Assembly: GCF_950295315.1 (NCBI RefSeq)
Contig: NC_080172.1
Span: 76,837,118 to 76,901,117, forward strand
DNA from: Erinaceus europaeus
Taxonomy: Eukaryota; Chordata; Mammalia; Eulipotyphla; Erinaceidae
Direction of reading: 5' to 3'
Length of the DNA: 64,000 nt
The notes below the pieces were generated by a model, which had not been told where the DNA came from, did no database searches, and was given only the letters and a program-made list of their open reading frames with translations. Below are positions 10,974 to 20,455 of the stretch, piece after piece. The position numbers and the translations under genes are program-made. Numbering within the stretch: the first letter of the stretch is position 1; every line of letters starts with the position of its first letter.

Positions 10974-12720
10974 TTAGATGTCCCAAGTACTAGAACTGTG
11001 AGAAAGAAATTGATAGTGCTTCTAAGCCACCCAGTCTGTGTTTTGTTATAGCTTCCCAAGTGGACTAAGAAACTGCCTCTTCTTCATGAATTGACATATC
11101 CCCATGAATTTAAGACTCATGGTGATTATTTTTAATATACTGTTTGTATTTGTAAAAATAAAAAAAAACTTTATGTCTACCTTTGATTTGATAATTAGCA
11201 CAAATGAATTTTCTTAAGAGCTTATGGCAAGTCAGTTTGTGAGTTTTGTCAACATAGAGACAAAGATATGAAAGGCACACATCCTTGAGAAAAGGGGCAC
11301 ACCCATCCTCCTGATGCCTCATTTGTTTAATTAACTCCAGTGAAATCCACGCAGCAGAAAGGGGCCTTCACCTGCAGCAGAAACCTGACCTGTGTTCTGT
11401 TCCAAAGCCTGTGCCAACCTTCCCTATGGAGTTTCTGACTCACAGGGCATACACGAGAGCCTTGTCTATGGGTGTTCATTGTTTTGGTAACAATGTTGGG
11501 ACAAGTCTGTTTGCTTTCTGAGAACCTTCTGTGAGACTGAGGTGAGACTGGGTCCCATAGCCCATAGGGTCAATACTGGCTTCATATCACACGAAGAATC
11601 TCTGAAGGTGACTTGCTTGGATGCCTATAGCACCCTAAGAGCTTGGTGTGGGATGTTGGAAAGCACAGACACATTGCCAGGATCTTTCCCTGGGGTGAGA
11701 ACATGGCTCATGCAGCCTGTCTTTGCTCCACTTCATGTGCAGTCTCAAGGAAGATAATTGTTTCCAATCCAGTTTTCTGCAGGTGGCTGAGAAGACAGAT
11801 CACTATAGTATCTGTGAAACGGTTTCCTACAGCATTAACTTCATCATCCTGAACTGCCAGGTTTTCACTCTGTGGTTTGACTTCCCTTATCCACAGAGGA
11901 TTGGCATGTGCTCACTCATTAACAAATAGTAATTGGGTGAAGGTCGGACTTTCTTTATAGATAACATACAGAACTGCATGATGACTAATAAACCTCTCAA
12001 ATTTAACATAGTCAGAGTAGGGTTCTTTTCTCCCTGAAATCCGCTCCTGTTTTTTTTTTTTTTGATAAGCTTAGTAAAAATCAGTTCATCTGGTTGCTCA
12101 ATCCAAAACCCAGCAGCCCTACTGACTTCTTTCTCCATCCAGCCCATCTGTAAGGCTTAAAGACACCCGAACCCCACTCACATTTATTCTCCTTGTCAGC
12201 TCCCCTCAGTTCACCCTTCAGTATTGTGACACCCTCACACCAGTCTCCCCACTCCTTTGCAGATCACGATGCCCTGAGCAGTCAGGATAGTTTCCATTGT
12301 GTCACTCCCTGCTGGGAAATCTGCACATTAAATAAAAATGAGCACATTAAATAAAACCCAGCCTTCTTGTTGTGCCAGCAAGACCCAACACGAACTGCCC
12401 TTTCCTACCTCTTAGAACTTACCTCCCAACCCTTAACTGCGTTCCTGCCACACCAGCTGACCTACTTTTCTGTCATCCACACAGGCCAAACTCCTTCTCC
12501 TCCTTTCCCCCTCAGACACTGTTTGCACTGGCTGCTTCTGGGCCCGGACCTGGAATGCTCTTTCTCAGCAGCACTGTCTGCCTCCCACTCTTTACTTTGG
12601 TTTCAGTTCCAATAGCATGTCCTCAGTGAAGCTTCAACTCCCATCCTGAATTATTTGCCACTTCTGTACCTGTGCTAATTTCTTCACGGCACCTCTTACA
12701 ATCTAAAATTCTCTTTTTAA
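10974..12720. other. No recognisable gene; one poly(T) tract
   Basis: Mostly unique sequence. A T run at about 12049-12063 could be the tail of an old insertion, but no body is identifiable next to it. Overlapping short open frames at 11542-11929 and 12367-12629 show no family motif and do not look like exons. Confidence 0.5.
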
Positions 12721-13200
12721 AAATGTTTAGTCACTTTTTCCAGTAACTGTCGGTTTACAGGCTTATTGTTGTCACAGGGGTACAGTTCCATCTCTCCCCA
12801 AGATAGATGTTAGCATGCCTCAACCTCCACCATCCACCAAGTCATCATCCTTCTCCACTAGAAAACACTGGGTCCCTAACACTCCCCATAGCATCTGCCT
12901 TTCTCCTCTCTCTGAGTCCTCAGTTAATCTTCAATAGACCATTTTATTGAGGATTCACCCTATATTAACTATCCTATGTTTTGTTTCTTAGGTCCCACCT
13001 ATGGGTAGAATTGTCTGATATTTAGCCTTCTCTTTCTGGTTTATTTCACTTAACATGATTTGTTCTGTTTCCATCCATGTTGTAGCAATAGAGGTTTCAT
13101 AATTTCTTGCCCCCCTCCATTCTGCCACAAGGCAGCTATAAACTATCTTAGTAAATCTCCCATTGACTAGTTCATTGGAGCTGTGTGTTTTTCCCTTCAC
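12721..13200 (-). mobile_element. Old L1 3' end fragment
   Basis: Antisense to L1: the right part (12960-13200) matches the ORF2 C-terminal coding region, a short frame reading in the minus direction with M-L-S-E-I-N-Q-K-E-K (13030-13060). The left part is a 3'UTR with CCACCATCC-type sequence. It is more diverged than the full-length L1 and has lost its poly(A) end. Confidence 0.7.
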
Positions 13201-14040
13201 ATTTTGAAATCAAGTTCTAAATGATGACTGGGTTGCATTGCTATTTGGGATTGCTAGTCATAAAATGGTTGAAATAGGGCAGTTACCCAAACTAAGGCAT
13301 TAAGTAAGTTTTTCTATTAAATTTGATTGCATAAAATTTACAGAAATACAAATATTCATTCCATTGGGTATCCTAGTCATTTTGTTCATCCAAGAAGTAT
13401 TGAACATGATAGGAAAATTGATATTTCTCTGTGTTCAAGTGTAAGAAGAACATTTCCTGAATTTTTGTGGTGAATCAAGTACTTTCATTAAAACTAGTTT
13501 CACATACCTCCCCTATACAGTTTTCTTTCTTTTATTGGAAGGGATGAAGACATTTCATAATAATTAAGCTGGAAAATATGTAAGTGATGACTAAGCAAAC
13601 ACCTCAGCTTTCATGAGTTGTTGGCTGGAACCCCCTGGAATGCAGTTCTTCAGGTCAAACCCTCCTGGAGACCCAAATAAGTGTCAAACACACTAGGCGC
13701 TTTTCTGAGCTTGAGTTGGGAAGAGATTGGGGGCGGGGATAGAGAAGATATGATCCTTGGCTCCACAACTCCTCATTTTAGAGGAGGAATCACAGTTTTC
13801 AAACTCTTACAATGTGTTCTAACACCGGGAGGCAAAGAATGCTGAGTGTCCACTAGAGTGGGAGTGATTATGTGTGATTTCTGTATGCAGGAGGAATCTG
13901 GTGTCCTTAAGAGAAATAGGCTCTAAGTTGACCTTGAAGAAAAGCAGGGAGTTTTTCTCCTACTCATTGAGTCTTATTGAGGTCTCACTGAGAACGGCTG
14001 TTCACCACTCTTCTCTCTCTCCATACAAACATATGCATAT
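13201..14040. other. No recognisable feature
   Basis: Unique-looking sequence. No repeat or gene-like frame was recognised. Confidence 0.5.
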
Positions 14041-14160
14041 ATATTTTCTAGCACACTGTTCACCTCTGGTTTATGGTGGGAGGGGGGTTGAACCTGGGAC
14101 TTTGGAGCTTCTGGCATGAGAGTCACTTTGGATAACCATTATACTATCTACCTCCTTCCC
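14041..14160 (-). mobile_element. SINE-D copy
   Basis: Minus-strand SINE-D. On the minus strand it has an ATAGTATAATGGTTATCC-type head and a GGTTCAACCCC B-box-like motif; on the plus strand it ends with the typical CATTATACTATCTACC. The head end takes part in an 85-bp tandem duplication that follows. Confidence 0.85.
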
Positions 14161-14287
14161 TATCTCTATTAACAAGAAGAATTATGTTTGAACACATTGT
14201 CTTAGAGTCACTTTGGATAACCATTATGCTATCTACCCCCTTTCATATCTCTATTAACAAGAAGAATTATGTTTGAATACAGTGTCA
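14119..14287. repeat. 85-bp tandem duplication
   Basis: AGAGTCACTTTGGATAACC begins at 14119 and again at 14204, and the two units stay alike for about 84 bases with only a handful of differences (for example ATACTATC against ATGCTATC). The first unit contains the head end of SINE-D plus flanking unique sequence, so the duplication happened after the SINE landed. Confidence 0.9.
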
Positions 14288-14434
14288 ATACTGAAGCTCA
14301 AGGTCTCTGTGGTAATAGTTAAACCTATAGCCTCACTGATACATCTGTGGAGCTGTTCTAGAGCTTATTTCCTTCTAGCACAACCACCCCAGTAAGACTC
14401 AGTCAGCAAGAAGAGTCAAAAATAGGAGAATCCT

Positions 14435-14995
14435 ACTTTTGTAAGCTTTGGGTCCATGATTGCTCAACAATTTGTTTGGCTTTGTATGTTAACTCTCTTT
14501 TCAGTCACCAGGTTCCAGGTGTCATCAGGATGCCGGCCAGACTTCCCTGGATTGAAGACCCCACCAATGTGTCCTGGAGCTCAGCTTCCCCAGAGACCCA
14601 CCCTACTAGGGAAAGAGAGAGGCAGACTGGGAGTATGGACCGACCAGTCAACGCCCATGTTCAGCGGGGAAGCAATTACAGAAGCCAGACCTTCCACCTT
14701 CTGCAACCCACAATGACCCTGGGTCCATGCTCCCAGAGGGATAGAGAATGGGAAAGCTACTGGGGAGGGGGTTGGATATGGAGATTGGGCGGTGGGAATT
14801 GTGTGGAGTTGTACCCCTCCTACCCTATGGTTTTGTTAATTAATCCTTTCTTAATAAAAAATAAATTAAAAAATAAATAAATAAAAAGCTTCTTCACAGC
14901 AAAAGAAACCACTACCCAAACCAAGAGACCCCTCACAGAATGGGAGAAGATCTTTGCATGCCATACATCAGATAAGAGTTTAATAACCAACATAA
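14435..14995 (+). mobile_element. L1 3'UTR plus ORF2 segment in one insertion
   Basis: AAAAATAGGAGAATCCT is present at 14418-14434 and 14996-15012, a perfect 17-base duplication. Between them lie first a 5'-truncated L1 3'UTR with its A-rich tail (14443-14885), then about 107 bases (14887-14993) that match L1 ORF2 in the sense direction (relatives at 4040-4110 and 34290-34380 on the minus strand), then a second short A run. A single insertion therefore carried both parts. The likeliest route is a source L1 sitting inside another L1, with read-through transcription past its own poly(A) signal. Confidence 0.88.
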
Positions 14996-15019
14996 AAAAA
15001 TAGGAGAATCCTTTTAAAA

Positions 15020-15494
15020 AAATTATTAATTATTTAATATTGATTTAAAAAATTATAAGATAATGGATATAACTCCAGACCTTTCCTACCACCAGAGATC
15101 TGTGTCCTCATTCCCTCCACTGGAAACTATATTCTCCTGAGATTACAGATATGGATTGACTATTATATCTATAACCATCTAATAAATATGCCCATTTTTC
15201 TATGATCTTGCCTTCTCTTCCTTTCTAAGTCACACCTACTACTTCTGAGTGTCTTTTTTTTTTTTTTTTTTTTTTTGTCCCCTCTTCTCTCTGGGTCCTG
15301 ATAGAATTGGAGTTCAGAGTCTTCTGGTCATCTTCCCCTAACATTTACCCTCCTGGGAGTATGAACCAAAATTCTTTATGGGGTGCAAAAGGTGGTAGGT
15401 CTAGCTTTTGTAATTGCTTCTACACTGGACCTGGGAATTGGCAGGTTGACCCATACCCCCAGGATGTTTCTATTTTTCTCTAATGCAGAAGAAT
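15020..15494 (-). mobile_element. Old L1 3'UTR-like fragment
   Basis: Diverged relative of the L1 terminal module: plus-strand GGGAGTATGAACC, then GGTAGGTCTAGCTTTTG and GTAATTGCTTCT correspond to matching points in the 2012-2445 module. A T run at 15247-15270 interrupts it. It resembles 45680-46100 more than the young copies. Confidence 0.6.
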
Positions 15495-16035
15495 CCTTTT
15501 GATGAAATAGGTTTTATTCCAGAAATAATTCAATCATCAACTTTAACTTACCACTGACTGTGCCAAATAGGAGCTATTGCTTACTTCCAGTGATAAAAGA
15601 AGCAGAAGTTCAAAGATTTATCCAAGGTCACACACAGTAAGTAAGCAATAAATATTAGAACTCAGGTCTGATACATTCTATGAGTTTTGTATAATCAACT
15701 GTAGACCAGGACAACCTCAAAGGTGTGTTTCAGTAGTTCCCAGGCCTCTCTCTAAAAAGACAAGAAAAAAAAATCCAAAATTCTACTGAATATGAGCTGG
15801 AGAAAGTGAACTGGAAACTTAGGAGTAGCAGTCTTTTAGAATTAAAAAGGTGTGTGTTGCCTTGCAAACCTCTTTGTGTCTCTCTGGGTTCTAAAAGTAG
15901 ATAATGAGAAATATGCTCTGTATGACTGAGAGAGGAGACTCTGGCCAGAAATGTGCTTCATTTACTATAGTCCAGAGCTGATCCTTGGTCAAATTTGTTG
16001 TTCTTCTTGCTGTCCTGACATCACCACTCTAGGCC
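15495..16035. other. No recognisable feature
   Basis: Unique-looking sequence. No repeat or gene-like frame was recognised. Confidence 0.5.
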
Positions 16036-16190
16036 AATATGTTTAGGCAGAGAGAGAAAGTGCTAAAGGGGGAAAAGGGAACACTGCACTGAAACTTCTC
16101 CCAGTGCTTGGGGACTGGGCTTTAATCTGGGTTGTGTTCATGACAAAGCACACACTCTCTCAGATAAGCTATTTTGCTGACTAGTGGCCA
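16036..16190 (-). mobile_element. SINE-E copy, old
   Basis: Minus-strand copy of a diverged tRNA-headed SINE. Read in reverse, it has an AAATAGCTTATCTGAGAG head and a GGATTAAAGCCC B-box relic, followed by a purine/pyrimidine-rich body. It pairs with the better copy at 24450-24640. No target duplication is visible. Confidence 0.6.
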
Positions 16191-18170
16191 AATTATGAGG
16201 TAGATCAATCGCATCATCTTTGTCCCTATGTTTTTCTTTCTGGTTTTTGCTCCCCTCATGTCACTACCTCCCCACCTTATTCTCCTTACCCTAATTTGTT
16301 TTCAGGAGTGACAGGTGATAGGATAGCTTAGTAGAAATTTAAGTCACCCCTGCAGTAATTATATTCACTTAGGCCTATTCTTCAACTCTCAGTGATAACT
16401 TTTTTCCTCATCAAAGAGACTTCAAGTCCAACCAACAAGTAGAAAGGCATGGTGGAAGGAGTGGGGATGAAAGTGAGTGTAAGAGGCATCACTGGAAGAA
16501 TCTGATGTGTATGGGGATGCAGTCCTCTACACAACCTTGTACCCTGGGGGTAGTTTCAAAACTGGCTGTGTTATGGAACTCAGCTCTGTCTTTCCAAAGA
16601 AATGTTTGGGTGATGAAATAGTATTTGGTTCTGCCTGGGGAGCTTGCTTCTTTCCTGAAAGCGTCTTGACCTGTACAACTGAGTCAGGGTCAGACCCATC
16701 TTTAGATAGACCCAGACAGTTATTAGTGTCTCAGTACTGTGTAAACAGATCATAAGTGGGAGTATTTCCCTTTCCTTCAATGAATCATTCAAAAAGATTG
16801 AACTCAAGTGAGGAATTCAATTACCAATCAAACACATTTCTACTCACACAATAACTTAACTCATTTGAGTGCAGGATATTTGTGGTAAAACAAAGGCTTT
16901 TTTTCATCTCTGAGACTGACATCTCATTGGAACCCAGTGAGGAGCTTCAGGTGTCCTTTGAGTTTTCCTGTCTGGGCTGCTGAAAGCTAACATGTTAGTG
17001 ACTAACATCTATGCTGATGGCCTTTAAACTTACATGCCTTTGTTTACTGTTCACGCTATGTCTGAGATGAGGAATGTGTATAGATTATTACTGAAAGATG
17101 TAGAAACTCAGGTTTAGAGTGATAAGGAACTGACACAATTTCACACAGACGTTGTTCCCTTCCTGTGTCTTTCCCCACAGCACCCGCTCTCCTTTATATC
17201 CTTAATTCTCACATAGGTGAATGGGTGGCTGAATGAAAGATAGCCAGTTAGAGATAACTATACCAGATAATTTTGAGGCTGAGAATATATATTGTTTTTC
17301 TTCTTAATCAAGTGCTTACTTTGAGTATTTTCACATCATTAAAATTATTTCAACAGTTTTAAAATAACTTTTTTCATCTATCAACATATTTTACATGTCT
17401 TCATATTTCTGACTATTTTACATTTCGTTTATTTTCTATTTTGTAGATTGGTTGAAAGGTCAAAATACATGAACTTAAAAAATACTTAGTGAATTTAACC
17501 AAATTAAGGAAGCTTATGTGATACAGAACTGAAAATATTAGACATTTGTATACAAAATGAAAAGTGATTATAAATGATCAAAACTCACAGGCACTTTCAG
17601 TTAAACATTATGCACATACATTGAAATATCTTTCTGTTATATAGGGACAAGATATGTGTATGTGCATGACCTCATGATTCTGGCAAAGAAATTCAGAGAT
17701 ACTGAAAATATTCTCGTTTAAAAAAATGGTGTGGGATATATTTTGGCATCATTCCACATAAATTCCATGTGAGCAAAATGGTAAGTTTTAATTTTTTAAG
17801 CAGATATTCGTCTAACACCTTGTTTTCCTAAATTAAGTCATTTTGCATCATAATTAAGGCATTTCACATCAGTATATCATTCAACTTGGACAATAATTTA
17901 GATATTGATTGATCATTAATAATTTTAAACTTTCCAAATATTTTCAGCATATGAAAAGAGCTGTACACATTTAAGTATTTATCTTATAAAACAGTCTTAC
18001 AATATTGCTAATGATTGGTTTCTGTGGTTCCTAATAATAATCCTATCTTATTTTTGCATACAGTGTGTTATGTTCTTATGCTATATACTGGACTTTATTA
18101 AAAACCAGTATTTTTAAAATGATGTTACTAAACAAACAAAGTCTTAAATGTAACAAAAATTAATTACCTT
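16191..18170. other. No recognisable feature; AT-rich
   Basis: About 2 kb, increasingly AT-rich after 17280. I see no repeats of the families listed here and no convincing exon. The short open frames at 16507-16755 and 16580-16807 overlap on opposite strands and carry no motif. Confidence 0.55.
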
Positions 18171-18183
18171 CATAATACACTTT

Positions 18184-18337
18184 TTAAAAAAGATTTTATT
18201 TATTTATTTATTAATGAGAAACATAGGAGAGAGAAAGAGCCAGACATCACTCTGGTACATGTGCTGCCGGGGATTGAACTCAGGACCTCATGCTTGAGAG
18301 TCCGATGCTTTATCCACTGCGCCACCTCCCGGACCAC
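18184..18337 (-). mobile_element. SINE-C copy
   Basis: Short (~154 bp) minus-strand SINE with a GGCGCAGTGGATAAAGC head, a GAGTTCAATCCCC B-box and a compact body. Its plus-strand tail, AAAAAAGATTTTATTTATTT, contains the reverse of AATAAA followed by a TCTTT terminator. The perfect duplication CATAATACACTTT lies at 18171-18183 and 18338-18350. Confidence 0.92.
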
Positions 18338-18379
18338 CATAATACACTTTCTTTTATGAAGCTGATGCTGCTCTATTTG

Positions 18380-18512
18380 GTTCCTTTCATTAATGATACA
18401 TTTAATGAGGGAGAGAGAGAAGCAGAGGGGTGGCATACGTGGTGCTAGAGGTTGAACTCGGGGCCTCACACATTCTAGTGTTGGCCTCTCCTGCTGAGTC
18501 ACCTCCATAGCT
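18380..18512 (-). mobile_element. Old SINE (type H)
   Basis: A diverged tRNA-headed SINE on the minus strand. Read in reverse, it has a GGAGGTGACTCAGCAGGAG head and a GAGTTCAACCTC B-box, followed by a GGCATACG-like middle. The same type lies at 29580-29885. No clear duplication is left. Confidence 0.6.
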
Positions 18513-18753
18513 GCATTATTTCCCTTTTCAACATGAAATAGATTGTTAGAATTTCAAGTGGCTTTATTTGGTCACTTTATACAAGATAAAAATGGTTTTG
18601 ATTTCTTCCTCAGTACACAATCTTCAGATGATATATTTTCTTGTAAATCTTATACTCCAAGGAAGTTTTGAAAAACAAAAAACTTTTGTAGATTAAAATT
18701 CTTAATGAAACTGTAATAAATAAGCATTAACATCCTTTAAAAAATTAATTTAT

Positions 18754-19020
18754 GGGAGTCGGGCAATAGCGCAGTGGGTTAAGAACATGTAGTGCAAGGA
18801 CCTGTGTAAGGGTCCTGGTTCAAGCCCCCAGCTCCCTACCTGCAGGAGGGTCGCTCCACAGGCGGTGAAGCAGGTCTGCAAGTGTTTATCTTTCTCTCCC
18901 TCTCTCTATCTTCCCCTCCTCTCTCCATTTCTCTCTGTCCTACCTAACAACAACAACATCAATAACAACAACAATAAAAAAACAACAAGGGCAACAAAAG
19001 GGAATAAATAAATATTTTAA
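18754..19020 (+). mobile_element. SINE-A copy inserted in SINE-B tail
   Basis: Plus-strand SINE-A from GGGAGTCGGGCAATAGC through the CAACAA-rich part to an AATAAATAAATATTTT tail. It lies immediately left of a minus-strand SINE-B, tail to tail, and both sit inside a single outer duplication (18721-18740 and 19226-19244). It probably entered the T-rich tail of that SINE-B. Confidence 0.88.
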
Positions 19021-19225
19021 AAAGTTATTTATTTATTTATTTATTATTGGATAGAGACAAACACTGAAAGGGGATTGGGATAGAGAGGGAAAGAGAGTGA
19101 CACCTGCAGTCCTGCTTCACCTCTCATGAAGATTTCCCCCTGCAGGTGGGGACCAGGGGCTTGAACCTAGGTCCTTGCACACTATAATGTGAACATTTAA
19201 CCAGGTGTGTCACCAACCTGGACCC
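19021..19225 (-). mobile_element. SINE-B copy with split target duplication
   Basis: Minus-strand SINE-B with tail TTATTTATTTATTTATTATTGG and head ending near 19224. The right duplication TAAGCATTAATATCCTTAA (19226-19244) matches TAAGCATTAACATCCTTTAA at 18721-18740, but that left copy is now 280 bases away because SINE-A lies between. Confidence 0.85.
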
Positions 19226-19245
19226 TAAGCATTAATATCCTTAAT

Positions 19246-19759
19246 TGCATTACCAGTACATTTTGGAACCAAAGAAGATTTTTTTCTTATTTCCACAATA
19301 CTTAATTCTTGTTTTAGAACCTTAACCTTCTATTATTTATAATTTCTGGTTTGAATGATGTATTCATAACCATCTTTATGATCCTAAGCCAATTATACAT
19401 TCTCCAAAATTGTCTTGCACTAGTAACTTTATAGAGGTAGCAGGTCTATGGAGCAGAGCAACTGAATGAGATTTTTCTTTTTTCTTCCTTAACTCTTGGT
19501 GAGTACAGAAAGGCAACTCCAAGGCCTCCTGTCATTGCTAAATAACCTAAATTTACACACTTCCATATCTTGTTTATCACCAATTCAAAGCTAATTCAAC
19601 CTCAAATTCCTACTGAATAAAACCTGTGCCATTGCCTCATGCCTGGGGTACTGGGCTCCTTCCATGAAGAATCTTTAGAGCAAGTCAGCTCTGCAGATTC
19701 TCTTAGCATGGTTGCTCAGGAGGTGGCCTGAATGAGCCACTTTATTTGCTGTGTTATAG
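19246..19759. other. No recognisable feature
   Basis: Unique-looking sequence leading into the (CAC)n array. Confidence 0.45.
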
Positions 19760-19845
19760 CCACCACCACCACCACCACCACCACCATCACCACCACCACC
19801 ACCACCACCACCACCACCACCACCACCACCACCACCACCACCACC

Positions 19846-19877
<32 letters not shown>
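19760..19877. repeat. (CAC)n/(TAC)n microsatellite
   Basis: About 32 CAC units with one CAT interruption near 19785, followed by about seven TAC units and then CACACA. Very long open frames of poly-His, poly-Thr or poly-Gly/Val arise in it only because the unit is a trinucleotide. It should be highly variable in length between individuals. Confidence 0.97.
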
Positions 19878-20008
19878 ACATACACACACCACATCAGCCC
19901 AGTGCACAGTCTGGCCTGGAGCCTGGCTCTGAGGAGCCCCAGAGAGACCACAGCCACCTCTCGGCTCCCCAGGCCCTGGAGGAGCCTTGGCAGCCAATAT
20001 CAACTGCA

Positions 20009-20130
20009 TAGATGACCTTGGACCAGTGGACAGCCCTCCAGGAACAAAACCAGTACAAGACCCACTTCCAGCTCAGGAAAGTCCCAGGTGCCCTGACTGC
20101 CCAGGTCATAAAGCCACCACTTCTAAGGAT
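20009..20130 (+). pseudogene. Possible remnant of a SERBP1/HABP4-like coding sequence
   Basis: A GC-richer island (19895-20130) contains the frame M-T-L-D-Q-W-T-A-L-Q-E-Q followed by F-Q-L-R-K. This is reminiscent of the MTLDEWKALQ...FNIRK segment that I recall for the SERBP1/HABP4 RNA-binding family. The codon before this Met is a stop, and after about 35 residues the frame runs into a pyrimidine tract. If real, this is a short processed-pseudogene relic. The match is short and from memory, so it may be chance. Confidence 0.25.
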
Positions 20131-20137
20131 CTACTTT

Positions 20138-20217
20138 CTAGCTCTTCTCCTTCTCCTTTTCCTCCTCCCCTCCCCCTCTCCTCTTCCTCCTCCTTCCCCT
20201 CTTCCTCCTCCTTCTTA
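20138..20217. repeat. CCT/CTT-rich pyrimidine tract
   Basis: Almost pure pyrimidine on the plus strand with many CTCCTC units. Low-complexity sequence; the open frames across it are artefacts of composition. Confidence 0.9.
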
Positions 20218-20365
20218 AATAAGGATCTGGGAAAGGATAGCACAGCAAGCCTGCTATAGATCACCCTATGTGGTTTATCTTGACTTTTCACAGTTTTGTC
20301 CACCTGTTCTATTCAAGTAAGCTGCCAGACAATTTGGATAAATTTTAACCTCATTCATGTTCTTC

Positions 20366-20455
20366 TCTCCCATCTAAGTACTAGCTAGGCCAGACCCTGT
20401 TTAGCTTCCAAGACCAGATGAAATTAGGTATATTCGGGCTGGTATGGCTATAGAC
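20366..20455 (-). pseudogene. 5S rRNA pseudogene (truncated)
   Basis: Read on the minus strand, it starts GTCTATAGCCATACCAGCCC and continues through GGAAGCTAAACAGGGTC, TAGTACTTAGATGGGAGA. This is the first ~90 of ~120 nucleotides of 5S rRNA without a single indel. About 71 of 90 bases agree with the mammalian 5S sequence as I know it, and most differences are C-to-T or G-to-A. The internal control region (nt ~50-90) is partly preserved, but the 3' quarter and the terminator are missing, so it is not a functional gene. Confidence 0.9.

Noticed and set aside
14456..14880. Recurrent 80-134-codon frames in the L1 3'UTR module (also at 2158, 23395, 41192, 44303, 63667)
   Set aside because: The frames differ between copies and strands and are interrupted differently in each. 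They follow from the shared non-coding sequence and show no sign of protein conservation.
19746..20015. Poly-His/poly-Tyr and, in other frames, poly-Thr, poly-Gly or poly-Val open frames
   Set aside because: They arise from the (CAC)n/(TAC)n array, which is open in every frame because the unit has three bases. There is no start context or conserved flank.
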